Source: Cognatishimia sp. 1_MG-2023
GTDB lineage: Bacteria > Pseudomonadota > Alphaproteobacteria > Rhodobacterales > Rhodobacteraceae
DNA: 64,000 nucleotides
Direction of reading: 5' to 3'
NCBI RefSeq assembly: GCF_030548175.1
Contig: NZ_JAUORX010000003.1
Location: forward strand, 62,001-126,000
Shown: positions 1 through 7,904 of the stretch, in pieces
Layout of the letters: each line of letters starts with the position of its first letter
Position numbering within the stretch: position 1 is the first letter of the stretch
Position numbers and translations under genes: made by a program
Notes under the pieces: generated by a model
Seen by the model: the letters and a program-made list of their open reading frames with translations, nothing else
The model's database searches: none
What the model was told of the DNA's origin: nothing

Positions 1-1
1 G

Positions 2-1060
2 GTGCCGCGTGTCGCACGTGATCGCAAAATGATTTGCGGCTTTCAGCCTTCGTTGAAAAACCCATCCGCAACGGCATCGGCCGCACCTGTCAGCAACAAA
101 GTTGTACAGATCGTACCAAACGCCGCGCCAGTGCAGACAAAAACCAAGGCACCCAAGAAGGTCGCGACTGTTTCCAAAAAGCCTGCGAAGGTCGTGCAGC
201 CAGCTCGCGTTGTCGCACCTCAAAAACGGGTCGTGAAGACCCAGCCGGTTGTTGCAGCACCCGTCGCTCCAAAAGTGACACGCAAGTATTCAGTCAAACA
301 AGTCGCGCCGAACCAAGTTGCAACCAGCACACAATGCGCCGGTATTAGCGCGCAGTCTCAGAAATATCTGAATCACCCAACAGCGAACGTGCGTTGTGGT
401 GGCCAAACCATGGCCCCACATTTCGCAGACGCACAGGGGACACCAACAACTACCATTGCACATCAACCGACATATACAGCACCTGCTGTGAAACAGCGTT
501 CTGTTGTCCGTACAAAGCCAGTGCAGGTCGTGACAGCGACCCAAGTACCAAGCAACACACGTGTTGTGCCGCGCCACGTTTATGAAAAACGCGCGAATGC
601 AATCACCATCACCAAACCACCGCGCGGCTACAAAGCCGCTTGGCAAGATGACCGGCTGAACCGCCACCGTGCAGAGCAAACTTTTGACGGCATGGCGCAA
701 GCTGACGCAATCCTGACCCGTGGCACGCCACGTCGTCTGAAATCAGTGCAGGCACAAGAAATCGTAACAGCGCAGCGCGTCAAAACCGTTGTCGCCTCCA
801 AGGGCAACTCTGGTCAGAAACGCATGCACGTGAACACCGGGGGCTACGTTCAGGTCGCGACCTATCGCACCTCCAAAGACGCCCAAACCGTCGCGCGCCG
901 CGTCAAAGCACTGGGCCTACCGGTTCGCGTTGGCAAGGTTACAAAGGGTGGCCAAACCTACCGCATGGTTCTGGCTGGTCCATTTGCCTCAACCGCACAA
1001 GCGCAATCCGCGCTGAACAAGGCACGCTCTGCAGGTTATAACAACGCCCGCATTCGCTAA
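2..1060 (+). CDS. SPOR-domain protein, 5'-truncated by window edge
   Basis: The reading frame is open from the first base, so the true start and any signal peptide lie outside the window; the GTG at 2 is probably internal. The visible 352 residues are a long Pro/Ala/Val/Lys-rich, low-complexity linker followed by a C-terminal SPOR domain from about residue 280 (starting GGYVQVATYR, with the typical LAGPFAS segment near its end). SPOR domains bind denuded glycan strands of septal peptidoglycan, so an envelope or cell-division role is expected. The gene ends in a strong terminator. It is not FtsN by any feature I can see; the domain call is firm, the specific role is open. Confidence 0.8.
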   Translation: MPRVARDRKMICGFQPSLKNPSATASAAPVSNKVVQIVPNAAPVQTKTKAPKKVATVSKKPAKVVQPARVVAPQKRVVKTQPVVAAPVAPKVTRKYSVKQVAPNQVATSTQCAGISAQSQKYLNHPTANVRCGGQTMAPHFADAQGTPTTTIAHQPTYTAPAVKQRSVVRTKPVQVVTATQVPSNTRVVPRHVYEKRANAITITKPPRGYKAAWQDDRLNRHRAEQTFDGMAQADAILTRGTPRRLKSVQAQEIVTAQRVKTVVASKGNSGQKRMHVNTGGYVQVATYRTSKDAQTVARRVKALGLPVRVGKVTKGGQTYRMVLAGPFASTAQAQSALNKARSAGYNNARIR

Positions 1061-1083
1061 GTAAAATTAGATAAGATAACTTG

Positions 1084-1110
1084 AAAAGCTCGGCCTTGGC
1101 CGGGCTTTTT
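1084..1110. terminator. Bidirectional rho-independent terminator
   Basis: AAAAGCTCGGCC, a two-base loop, then GGCCGGGCTTTTT form a GC-rich stem flanked by A and T runs. It serves the SPOR gene on the plus strand and touches the stop codon of the convergent gene. Confidence 0.85.
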
Positions 1111-2122
1111 AGTTTGTGCAGATCTCTTGCAAAGCCACCCATTCCCCGTCGCTTAGGACTGGGGGGATATTGCCCAACAACGTGGTATCTGCCTCGATCA
1201 GATCAATCGTGGTTTCGCCTGAAATATCAATTGCATAGGCATAGGGTGTGCCCGGCAATTCTAAGCCTGCGAAATGCTCTGCCAAATCTGCATGCGGCAC
1301 CACTGGCGCGGTTTCGGTGGCCAATGCCTCGGCGTAGCCAATCAACGTATCTTCGGTCAACTGGCCAGTTGTCAGCAAACGAAAGCTCGCGCTGATGCCG
1401 CCGGTTTCTAGCAGATGCGCCAGCGGGTCACGCATTTGAATTCGCAACGCTTCGGCAGCCACATAGCCCGCCACAACAGCGGGGTCTTCGTGGTCTTCCA
1501 AGATCGTGCGCGACACTAAAATTGCGCCACCCGGCAATCCAGCCGTGTCGCGAATACCGCCGGGAACCACAATAATCTCACGCACACCAGCGCGGCTTGC
1601 CAGCCGTTCCAACGCCGCGTCTGCCACTTCTTCGTGACAGGGCGATCCGGTAATAGAACCCATCTGGCTTAGGACATCTTGCCCAATCACCACGCGATTG
1701 ATCTGCGGCACCACAGACGTCACATGCGCCCGCAACGCGTCCGGCAGCCAAAACACAGCACCTGCCGCAACCGCCGCGACAGAGGACATCATGATTAACA
1801 CACGCACGCGGCCAGAACGCGGTTCGCTCTTGTGAATGGCTTTGCGCAGCTTTTCGATGGCGCCCACCATTTCGGCCTCGCCTTCGCCAAGTTCTAACGT
1901 CTCACCGGTATCGCCATAGGGGTGAAAAACCGCAGGTGTCTTGCCCGGATTTGCGCGTTCAATCGCAGCAATAGACCAATGCGCCAAAGGGCGGTCTTGC
2001 ATGTCGGAAATCACAAGGGTCGCATCGCCAATGGACGCAATCACTTCGCGGCGTTGCGCATCGGCATCAGCACGCCAAAGCCCCGAGGCTTCGAGCCGTT
2101 GGTATTTGTTCAGCGCGGTCAT
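1109..2122 (-). CDS. Single-pass membrane protein resembling a degenerate M48 peptidase
   Basis: 337 residues, with a soluble N-terminal part (1-105), one membrane segment around 106-128 (LIMMSSVAAVAAGAVFW) and a C-terminal domain. The stretch LPGGAILVSR followed by an acidic helix and VVAGYVAAEALR matches the layout of M48 metallopeptidases (a PGG strand, then the HExxH helix). Here AAEAL stands where HExxH belongs, and no zinc-binding histidine pair is visible. I infer a catalytically dead or repurposed peptidase-like domain. The gene is convergent with the SPOR gene and shares its terminator. No named function. Confidence 0.6.
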   Translation of the reverse strand: MTALNKYQRLEASGLWRADADAQRREVIASIGDATLVISDMQDRPLAHWSIAAIERANPGKTPAVFHPYGDTGETLELGEGEAEMVGAIEKLRKAIHKSEPRSGRVRVLIMMSSVAAVAAGAVFWLPDALRAHVTSVVPQINRVVIGQDVLSQMGSITGSPCHEEVADAALERLASRAGVREIIVVPGGIRDTAGLPGGAILVSRTILEDHEDPAVVAGYVAAEALRIQMRDPLAHLLETGGISASFRLLTTGQLTEDTLIGYAEALATETAPVVPHADLAEHFAGLELPGTPYAYAIDISGETTIDLIEADTTLLGNIPPVLSDGEWVALQEICTN

Positions 2123-2245
2123 GACATCTGCTCATTATTATTTTGGCCGAAATTTACACTGAATCTGTCACTATCGCAATTGCTCGAATTTCATTGCGGG
2201 GTTTGGCATTCGACGCTAGCGAAATACACGTTTGGCGACTAGCAT

Positions 2246-2896
2246 ATGCACATGATCTTATCGCGCGGCCGCCGCTACATCTTTGTGCATATTCCTAAAA
2301 CCGGCGGCACAGCCTTGTCGCTGGCGCTAGAGGATCGCGCAATGAAGGACGACGTGATGCTGGGCGACACGCCCAAAGCCATCAAACGCCGCCGCCGCAT
2401 CAAAGGGGTAGAGGCATCGGGCCGCTTGTGGAAACATTCCATGCTGTCAGACATCGATGGCCTCGCAACTCTGGAAGAGATCCAAGACTTCTTCACCTTC
2501 ACCTTGGTACGAAACCCATGGGACCGGGGCGTTAGCTATTTCCATTGGCTGCGCGAGCAAAAGTTTGAACATACCGCCGTCCAACTTGCCAAGTCACTGA
2601 CGTTCAAAGAGTTCCTGCATCACCCACACACGCGCGCAAGCCTTGGGGCGTCACCCTATGCGCGTTACATGACGACAATTGATGGGAATGAATGCTGCAA
2701 TCTCTACATTCGTCTGGAACATTTCCACGCGGATGCAGCACCTCTGTTTGATCACCTTGGGTTCACCCTGAACATTCCCCATGTGAACGCGTCACCACGT
2801 GATGCCGATTACCGCATCTATTACGATGACGAAGATGCCGCCCTATTGGGCGACATCTGCAACGCGGATATCAAGCGCTTTGGCTATAGCTACTAA
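2246..2896 (+). CDS. Sulfotransferase family protein
   Basis: 216 residues. The N-terminal FVHIPKTGGTALS is the PAPS 5'-phosphosulfate-binding loop of the sulfotransferase family-2 type, and FTLVRNPWDRGVSYFHWL is the 3'-phosphate-binding segment; both sit at the usual spacing. Such proteins move sulfate from PAPS to sugars or other hydroxyls, but the acceptor cannot be read from sequence. ATG 2246 and ATG 2252 are both possible starts. The gene stands alone between divergent and convergent neighbours and shares the last four bases (CTAA) with the gene on the opposite strand. Confidence 0.75.
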   Translation: MHMILSRGRRYIFVHIPKTGGTALSLALEDRAMKDDVMLGDTPKAIKRRRRIKGVEASGRLWKHSMLSDIDGLATLEEIQDFFTFTLVRNPWDRGVSYFHWLREQKFEHTAVQLAKSLTFKEFLHHPHTRASLGASPYARYMTTIDGNECCNLYIRLEHFHADAAPLFDHLGFTLNIPHVNASPRDADYRIYYDDEDAALLGDICNADIKRFGYSY

Positions 2897-5082
2897 GCCG
2901 CATCAGCTGTGCTGAACCGGTCGTAAAACCCATCCATATCCTCAGCCAACTGGCGCAACAGCGCAGGGCAATTAAAGCGCGCGCCAAACTTGGCCTCGAG
3001 CGTATCGCATTGTTCCGCCGCCCAAGCCGCACCAACAATGTCGAGCCAAGCAAATGGGCCACCAGACCACGGCGCAAAGCCCCAGCCCAAGATCGCGCCC
3101 ACGTCACCCTCGCGAATGTCTTCCAACACGCCTTCTTCCAGCGCACGCACCGCTTCTAGAACCTGCGCAAACATCAACCGGTTTTGCACCTCGGTGACAT
3201 CGGGCTGTTCGTCCATCCGCGGATATTGCTCGGCCAAGCCATCCCAATAACCAAGGCGCTTGCCCTTGTCGTCATAGTCATAGAACCCGGCACCAGATTT
3301 TCGGCCCAAACGCTCTTTTGCCTCCATCCAAAAGATCACCTCATCCACGGCGCCATCTGGATAGGCATCACCCATCCCAGCCTTGGTCGCCCGCGCAATC
3401 TTTGCGCCCAAGTCAATCGAGGTTTCATCCACCAATTGGATCGGCCCAACAGGAAAGCCCAGCAACTGCGCGGCATTATCGATCAGGGCAGGGGCCACGC
3501 CCTCACCAATCATCCGCAGACCTTCGTTGATGTATGGAATGATGCAGCGGTTGGCGTAGAAGAACCGCGCATCATTGACCACAATTGGCGTCTTCTTGAT
3601 TTGACGCACATAATCCAACGCCTTGGCCACCGCTCGATCACCGGTTTCTTTGCCTTTGATGATTTCCACCAACAGCATCTTTTCCACCGGACTAAAGAAG
3701 TGGATGCCAATGAACTGCTCTGCACGGCTGGAAGCCTTGGCCAGTTCCGTAATCGGCAGGGTAGAGGTGTTAGACGCAAAAATGGCATCTTCCGGAATAA
3801 TCGCCTCAACCTTCTTGGTCATCTCGGCTTTGACCTTGGGGTCTTCAAACACCGCTTCAACGATCAGATCAACGTCTTTCAACGCATCTAGATCGGTTGT
3901 CGCGTTGATCTTACTCAGTAGCGCAACCTTTTGATCTTCTGTCGCTTTTTTGCGTTTAATGCCTTTGTCCATATAGGTCTCAGCATAGGACTTACCACGA
4001 TCAGCAGCCTCTTGGCTCTGGTCAATCAGCACCACATCAATGCCCGCCTTTGCTGACACCAACGCAATCCCAGCACCCATCATGCCAGCGCCCAAAACAC
4101 CAACCTTTTTAACACGCTCATCGGCCACGTCAGGACGGTTCGCCCCCTTTTCCAACGCTTCTTTGTTGATGAACAGACTACGGATCATCGCGCCAGAACT
4201 TGGGTTCATCAAGATATTGGTAAACCACCGCGCCTCGATCTTTAGCGCTGTGTCAAACGGCACAGTCGCGCCCTCATAGACGGCTGACAACAACGCCTTA
4301 GCCGCAGGAAACGCGCCCCACGTCTTGCCATGCACCATCGCTGACGCACCCACATAGGTCATGAAGCCCGCCGGATGATACGGCGCGCCACCGGGCATTT
4401 TGTAACCCTTTTCATCCCACGGCTTTACGAACTTCGGCTCTGACAGAACCCAAGCCCGCGCATCCGCCATCGGATCATCGCTGACCTCATCGATCAATCC
4501 AGCCTGCTTGGCCTTGGCAGGCGAGCTCAGCTTCCCCTCTAACAAGAACGGCGCTGCCATCATCGCGCCCATCTTGCGCACCAGACGGGTAGTGCCACCA
4601 GCACCCGGGAAAATCCCAACCATGATCTCAGGCAAACCAATCTTGGCCTTCGGATTGTCAGCGGCAAAAATCCGATGCGTCGCCAGCGGGATTTCCAACC
4701 CAATGCCCAACCCTGTACCCGGCATCACCGTCGCAATCGGCTTACCGCCTTTGTTGGTCTTTGCATCCATCCCCGCGCGCTCAATCTTGCGCAGGATGCG
4801 GTGCATGTTCATCACACCATCAAACAGACCCTTAGCCGGATTATCGCCAGCCATTTCTTTCATCTTGGCGATGATGTTCAAATCCATCCCGCCCGCAAAG
4901 GTACCTTCCTTGCCAGAGGTGATGATCACACCCTTCACAGCCTCATCCGCTAGGGCGGCGTCAATATGCGCCTCAAGCTCTGCCAAGGCTTCAAGGTTCA
5001 GCACGTTCATGCTTTTGCCAACGGTATCCCAGACAATCGTCCCAACACCCTCGGCGTCAATATTCAGTGTGAAATCAGTCAT
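2893..5082 (-). CDS. fadJ: Multifunctional enoyl-CoA hydratase / 3-hydroxyacyl-CoA dehydrogenase (FadJ/FadB type)
   Basis: 729 residues. Residues 1 to about 300 are a crotonase domain with GTGLGIGLEI and a catalytic-Glu region GLPEIMVGIFPGAGG. From about 325 there is a Rossmann fold, VGVLGAGMMGAGIA, followed by the 3-hydroxyacyl-CoA dehydrogenase segments (ASNTSTLPI, GIHFFSPVEKM) and a C-terminal HCDH domain. It catalyses the hydration and NAD-linked oxidation steps of beta-oxidation. It is the last gene of an operon with the cupin and thiolase: its ATG overlaps the cupin stop (ATGA). The symbol fadJ follows the family; the naming as FadB or FadJ is not decisive. Confidence 0.9.
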   Translation of the reverse strand: MTDFTLNIDAEGVGTIVWDTVGKSMNVLNLEALAELEAHIDAALADEAVKGVIITSGKEGTFAGGMDLNIIAKMKEMAGDNPAKGLFDGVMNMHRILRKIERAGMDAKTNKGGKPIATVMPGTGLGIGLEIPLATHRIFAADNPKAKIGLPEIMVGIFPGAGGTTRLVRKMGAMMAAPFLLEGKLSSPAKAKQAGLIDEVSDDPMADARAWVLSEPKFVKPWDEKGYKMPGGAPYHPAGFMTYVGASAMVHGKTWGAFPAAKALLSAVYEGATVPFDTALKIEARWFTNILMNPSSGAMIRSLFINKEALEKGANRPDVADERVKKVGVLGAGMMGAGIALVSAKAGIDVVLIDQSQEAADRGKSYAETYMDKGIKRKKATEDQKVALLSKINATTDLDALKDVDLIVEAVFEDPKVKAEMTKKVEAIIPEDAIFASNTSTLPITELAKASSRAEQFIGIHFFSPVEKMLLVEIIKGKETGDRAVAKALDYVRQIKKTPIVVNDARFFYANRCIIPYINEGLRMIGEGVAPALIDNAAQLLGFPVGPIQLVDETSIDLGAKIARATKAGMGDAYPDGAVDEVIFWMEAKERLGRKSGAGFYDYDDKGKRLGYWDGLAEQYPRMDEQPDVTEVQNRLMFAQVLEAVRALEEGVLEDIREGDVGAILGWGFAPWSGGPFAWLDIVGAAWAAEQCDTLEAKFGARFNCPALLRQLAEDMDGFYDRFSTADAA

Positions 5083-5552
5083 GTATCATCTCCCGGATAA
5101 GGGCTGCCGTCTTTGCGCGTAAACTCAAACGCGCCATTTTCGACGGTCACTTTCATATCAATATCGCTGTACCAGGCGGTTTCCGTCGGCGTCCGCGTGC
5201 CCACAATGAAAAACCGCGCCTCGGCATCGGAATGGTTCACAATGCAATGCCCATTGGCATCACCGGCAGGGAAGGCGGCGCAGTCACCAACGTTCAAAAC
5301 CGTCTCGCCATGGTCATCCACCAAGGTGCATGTCCCCTGCAAAACCACCATCAGCTCGTCCTGCTTTTCATGCCAATGACGCAGGCTGGATTTCGCTCCC
5401 GGCTGCAATATTGTGATATTCGCACCAAACTGCGTCAGACCACCTGCATCCCCCACACGAAGGCTGGAACGTCCTTCCATCTCAGCCGCATGTTTGATCG
5501 GATAAATCGATCCGGTCTTTGGCTCTAAACTCTCAAGATCAATCTTTGGCAT
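5079..5552 (-). CDS. Single-domain cupin protein inside the beta-oxidation operon
   Basis: 157 residues with one cupin barrel. The metal-ligand motif is visible as RHWHEKQDELMVVLQG (two His and one Glu), and the second motif as FPAGDANGHCIVN. It is translationally coupled on both sides: its ATG overlaps the thiolase stop (TGATG) and its stop overlaps the FadJ start (ATGA), so it is made in step with beta-oxidation enzymes. No catalytic function is recognisable; a small-molecule-binding or dioxygenase-like role is possible. The placement between fadA-like and fadJ-like genes is unusual. Confidence 0.8.
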   Translation of the reverse strand: MPKIDLESLEPKTGSIYPIKHAAEMEGRSSLRVGDAGGLTQFGANITILQPGAKSSLRHWHEKQDELMVVLQGTCTLVDDHGETVLNVGDCAAFPAGDANGHCIVNHSDAEARFFIVGTRTPTETAWYSDIDMKVTVENGAFEFTRKDGSPYPGDDT

Positions 5553-6763
5553 CAGACCCTCTCAATAATCGTTGCAGCACCCATGCCGGAACCGATGCAC
5601 AGCGTCGCCAGACCTGTCTCTTTGTCGGTGCGCTCTAGCTCGTCCAGCAAGGTACCTAAGATCATCGCGCCCGTTGCACCCAATGGATGCCCCATTGCAA
5701 TGGATCCACCATTCACGTTCACCTTGGCAGGGTCCGCGTCAAACGCCTGCATGAACCGCATCACAACACTGGCAAAGGCCTCGTTCACCTCAAACAGGTC
5801 CAGATCACCAATCTCCATCCCGCTTTCGCGCAGGATTTTCTGTGTCACTGGTACAGGGCCGGTCAGCATAATCGTTGGGTCAGTCCCAATCTTGGCCGTC
5901 GCTTTGATGCGCGCACGTGGGGTCAGCCCCATCCGCTCGCCATATTCCTTATTGCCAATCAACACCGCAGCAGAGCCATCCACAATGCCCGAGCTATTGC
6001 CCGCATGGTGAATGTGATTGATCCGCTCAAGATGCGGGTATTTCATCAGCGCGATCTTATCAAAACCGGGCATCACTTCGCCCATCTGCTGAAACGCAGG
6101 GTTCAAACCACCAAGCGACTGCATATCAGTGCTCGGACGCATGTATTCGTCGGTTTCCAAAATCGGCAAGCCGTTGATGTCAAAGATCGGAATAACCGAT
6201 TTTTCGAAATGCCCAGCATCCCACGCAGCCTTGGCGCGTTTCTGGCTTTCCACAGCCAGCGCATCGGCCTGATCACGGGTAAACCCATATTCCGTCGCGA
6301 TAATATCCGCTGAAATCCCCTGAGGGACAAAGTAGTTATCAATGGCAATCGACGGGTCCACCGCAATCGCGCCGCCATCCATGCCCATTGGCACGCGGCT
6401 CATGCATTCCACACCACCGGCAATATAAGCATCGCCGCCGCCGCCACGCACTTGGTTCGCGGCCATGTTCACGGCTTCAAGGCCAGATGCACAGAACCGG
6501 TTGATCGAAACGCCCGGAATGCTTTCATCCAGATCAGAGGCCAAAACAGCCGTCCGCGCCAAACACGCGCCCTGTTCCGCCACCTGCGTGACATTCCCCC
6601 AGATCACATCCTCAACGGCGTGACCTTCCAAATTATTCCGCGCTTTCAAGGCGTTCAACACTGCCGCGCTCAGCTTCGGAGCAGTGACTTCGTGCAACGA
6701 TCCATCCTTGCGCCCTTTGCCGCGCACGGATCGCACGGCGTCATAAATATAAGCTTCGGTCAT
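5552..6763 (-). CDS. fadA: Acetyl-CoA C-acyltransferase (thiolase)
   Basis: 403 residues from ATG 6763. This start is preferred over an in-frame GTG at 6778 because AAGGAG lies six bases before it. Thiolase signatures are all present: the nucleophile region NRFCASGLEAVNMA, the C-terminal GGSIAMGHPLGATGA with its His, and the second active cysteine in CIGSGMGAA. It cleaves 3-ketoacyl-CoA to acetyl-CoA and a shortened acyl-CoA, working with the FadJ-type enzyme downstream. It is coupled to the cupin gene by a one-base stop/start overlap and follows the GST gene closely. A biosynthetic role (PhaA-like) is less likely given the operon partners. Confidence 0.9.
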   Translation of the reverse strand: MTEAYIYDAVRSVRGKGRKDGSLHEVTAPKLSAAVLNALKARNNLEGHAVEDVIWGNVTQVAEQGACLARTAVLASDLDESIPGVSINRFCASGLEAVNMAANQVRGGGGDAYIAGGVECMSRVPMGMDGGAIAVDPSIAIDNYFVPQGISADIIATEYGFTRDQADALAVESQKRAKAAWDAGHFEKSVIPIFDINGLPILETDEYMRPSTDMQSLGGLNPAFQQMGEVMPGFDKIALMKYPHLERINHIHHAGNSSGIVDGSAAVLIGNKEYGERMGLTPRARIKATAKIGTDPTIMLTGPVPVTQKILRESGMEIGDLDLFEVNEAFASVVMRFMQAFDADPAKVNVNGGSIAMGHPLGATGAMILGTLLDELERTDKETGLATLCIGSGMGAATIIERV

Positions 6764-6774
6764 GCTCGTCTCCT

Positions 6775-7416
6775 TCACAAACCACGATCACTGGGGTGAC
6801 CCGGCATCAAATCATAGGGATGTTTCCAACCCGGTGTGTTTTCAATATTGCTGATCCAACGGTCGATATTCGGCCAATCCGCGCGGTCAAATCCAAACGG
6901 CTCTGGGTAAAACAGATACCCACAGCACGAGATATCGGCATTGCTCAGCCCATCACCAACAATCCAGTCGCGCCCCTCAAGATGGGTATTCAATGTGTTA
7001 TAGGCGGCCTTTAGGCGCCCCTGCATGAACCCAATCGTTTCAAGTGGCCGTTTGTCTTCTGGCAAGAAATTCATCAGAAAGCGGGTCAGACCAGCCTGGC
7101 TAGATAACTTGTGATTGTCCCACAAAACCCAACGCAGAATTTCGTAACGTTCCGCATCCGTTGTGCCGCCAAACTTGCCGGTCTTCTCAGAAATATATTG
7201 CTGAATAGCGCCAGACTGGCTGGTCTTGAAATCCCCATCAACCAAAACCGGCACTTCGCCCATTTCGTTGATCTGCTCATGATATTCAGCGCTCCGCGCT
7301 TCGCCTTTGAAAAAATCCACAAAGACCGGCTCCCAGTCCAGCCCAGATAATTCCAACGCAAGCGCTGCCTTATAGGCGTTTCCACTTTCGCCGAAGCAAT
7401 AGAGTTTTATCGTCAT
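6775..7416 (-). CDS. Glutathione S-transferase family protein
   Basis: 213 residues. The thioredoxin-like N-terminal half reads MTIKLYCFGESGNAYKAALA (Ser in the catalytic position), with the cis-Pro segment GEVPVLVDGDF and the glutathione-contacting TSQSGAIQQYI; an all-helical C-terminal half follows. The start is supported by AGGAGAG upstream. It lies immediately before the thiolase gene and is probably co-transcribed with it. The substrate is unknown; detoxification of reactive acyl or electrophilic intermediates is a guess from context. Confidence 0.8.
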   Translation of the reverse strand: MTIKLYCFGESGNAYKAALALELSGLDWEPVFVDFFKGEARSAEYHEQINEMGEVPVLVDGDFKTSQSGAIQQYISEKTGKFGGTTDAERYEILRWVLWDNHKLSSQAGLTRFLMNFLPEDKRPLETIGFMQGRLKAAYNTLNTHLEGRDWIVGDGLSNADISCCGYLFYPEPFGFDRADWPNIDRWISNIENTPGWKHPYDLMPGHPSDRGL

Positions 7417-7472
7417 GTGTCTCTCCTAGAGGTGAGGGCAGGAGGGGGGGTTTCACACCCCCGCACCCCCGT

Positions 7473-7494
7473 GGAGTATTTTTAGAAAGATGAA
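7473..7494 (+). repeat. Dispersed GAGTATTTTT/GAAAGATGAAG motif, copy 1
   Basis: GGAGTATTTTT then GAAAGATGAAG, preceded by a G-run/C-run pair around GGTTTCAC. The same motif recurs inverted at 7632-7653 and again at 30503 and 50154. The intergenic stretch 7417-7682 otherwise holds no gene. Confidence 0.6.
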
Positions 7495-7631
7495 GGCAGA
7501 AATTTACTTTGAATTAAGAGTAATGCGGTTTTGTTGAGACGCGGTACAGGCTGGAGAGCCGATGGCCGCGAAAGGTGAAGCCTCTCTTGTTTGCCAATAT
7601 CGATTAGGCAAGTAGGGGAGGTGGACCACCT

Positions 7632-7653
7632 CTTCATCTTTCCACAAATACTC
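7632..7653 (-). repeat. Dispersed GAGTATTTTT-type motif, copy 2 (inverted)
   Basis: CTTCATCTTTCC followed by ACAAATACTC on the plus strand is the reverse complement of the 7473 copy with about two changes. Together the two copies form a widely spaced inverted pair 137 bases apart. Confidence 0.6.
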
Positions 7654-7682
7654 AATTTCCTCCCTCTCCTCAGATGTATCGC

Positions 7683-7895
7683 CTAGCGCTTTCGCGCATC
7701 GAGTTCAGAGTTGAACTGGCGCAACCGTTGCGCCAGCCCTTCGTCATCAGTGACTGCGTCAAAGTTCTCAAACAGAAAGGACAATGCCTCGCCTTCGTCC
7801 AACCCCGCTTCAGCAGAAAACCGTTTCAAACGCCGATAGGCATCTTCGGTCATTGCGATTGGCATGCGACGGGTCAAACGAAAGCGTTTTGGCAT
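7683..7895 (-). CDS. Small RHH-like protein of unknown function
   Basis: 70 residues, basic N-terminus MPKRFRLTRR, then MPIAMTEDAYRRLKRFSAEA and a second helix GLDEGEALSFLFENFD. A short strand followed by two helices is the pattern of ribbon-helix-helix proteins. It begins nine bases after the acyl-CoA dehydrogenase stop, so it is co-transcribed with it. It could be a small DNA-binding regulator or an antitoxin-like protein, but no toxin is adjacent. Confidence 0.6.
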   Translation of the reverse strand: MPKRFRLTRRMPIAMTEDAYRRLKRFSAEAGLDEGEALSFLFENFDAVTDDEGLAQRLRQFNSELDARKR

Positions 7896-7904
7896 TATCA
7901 GTCC

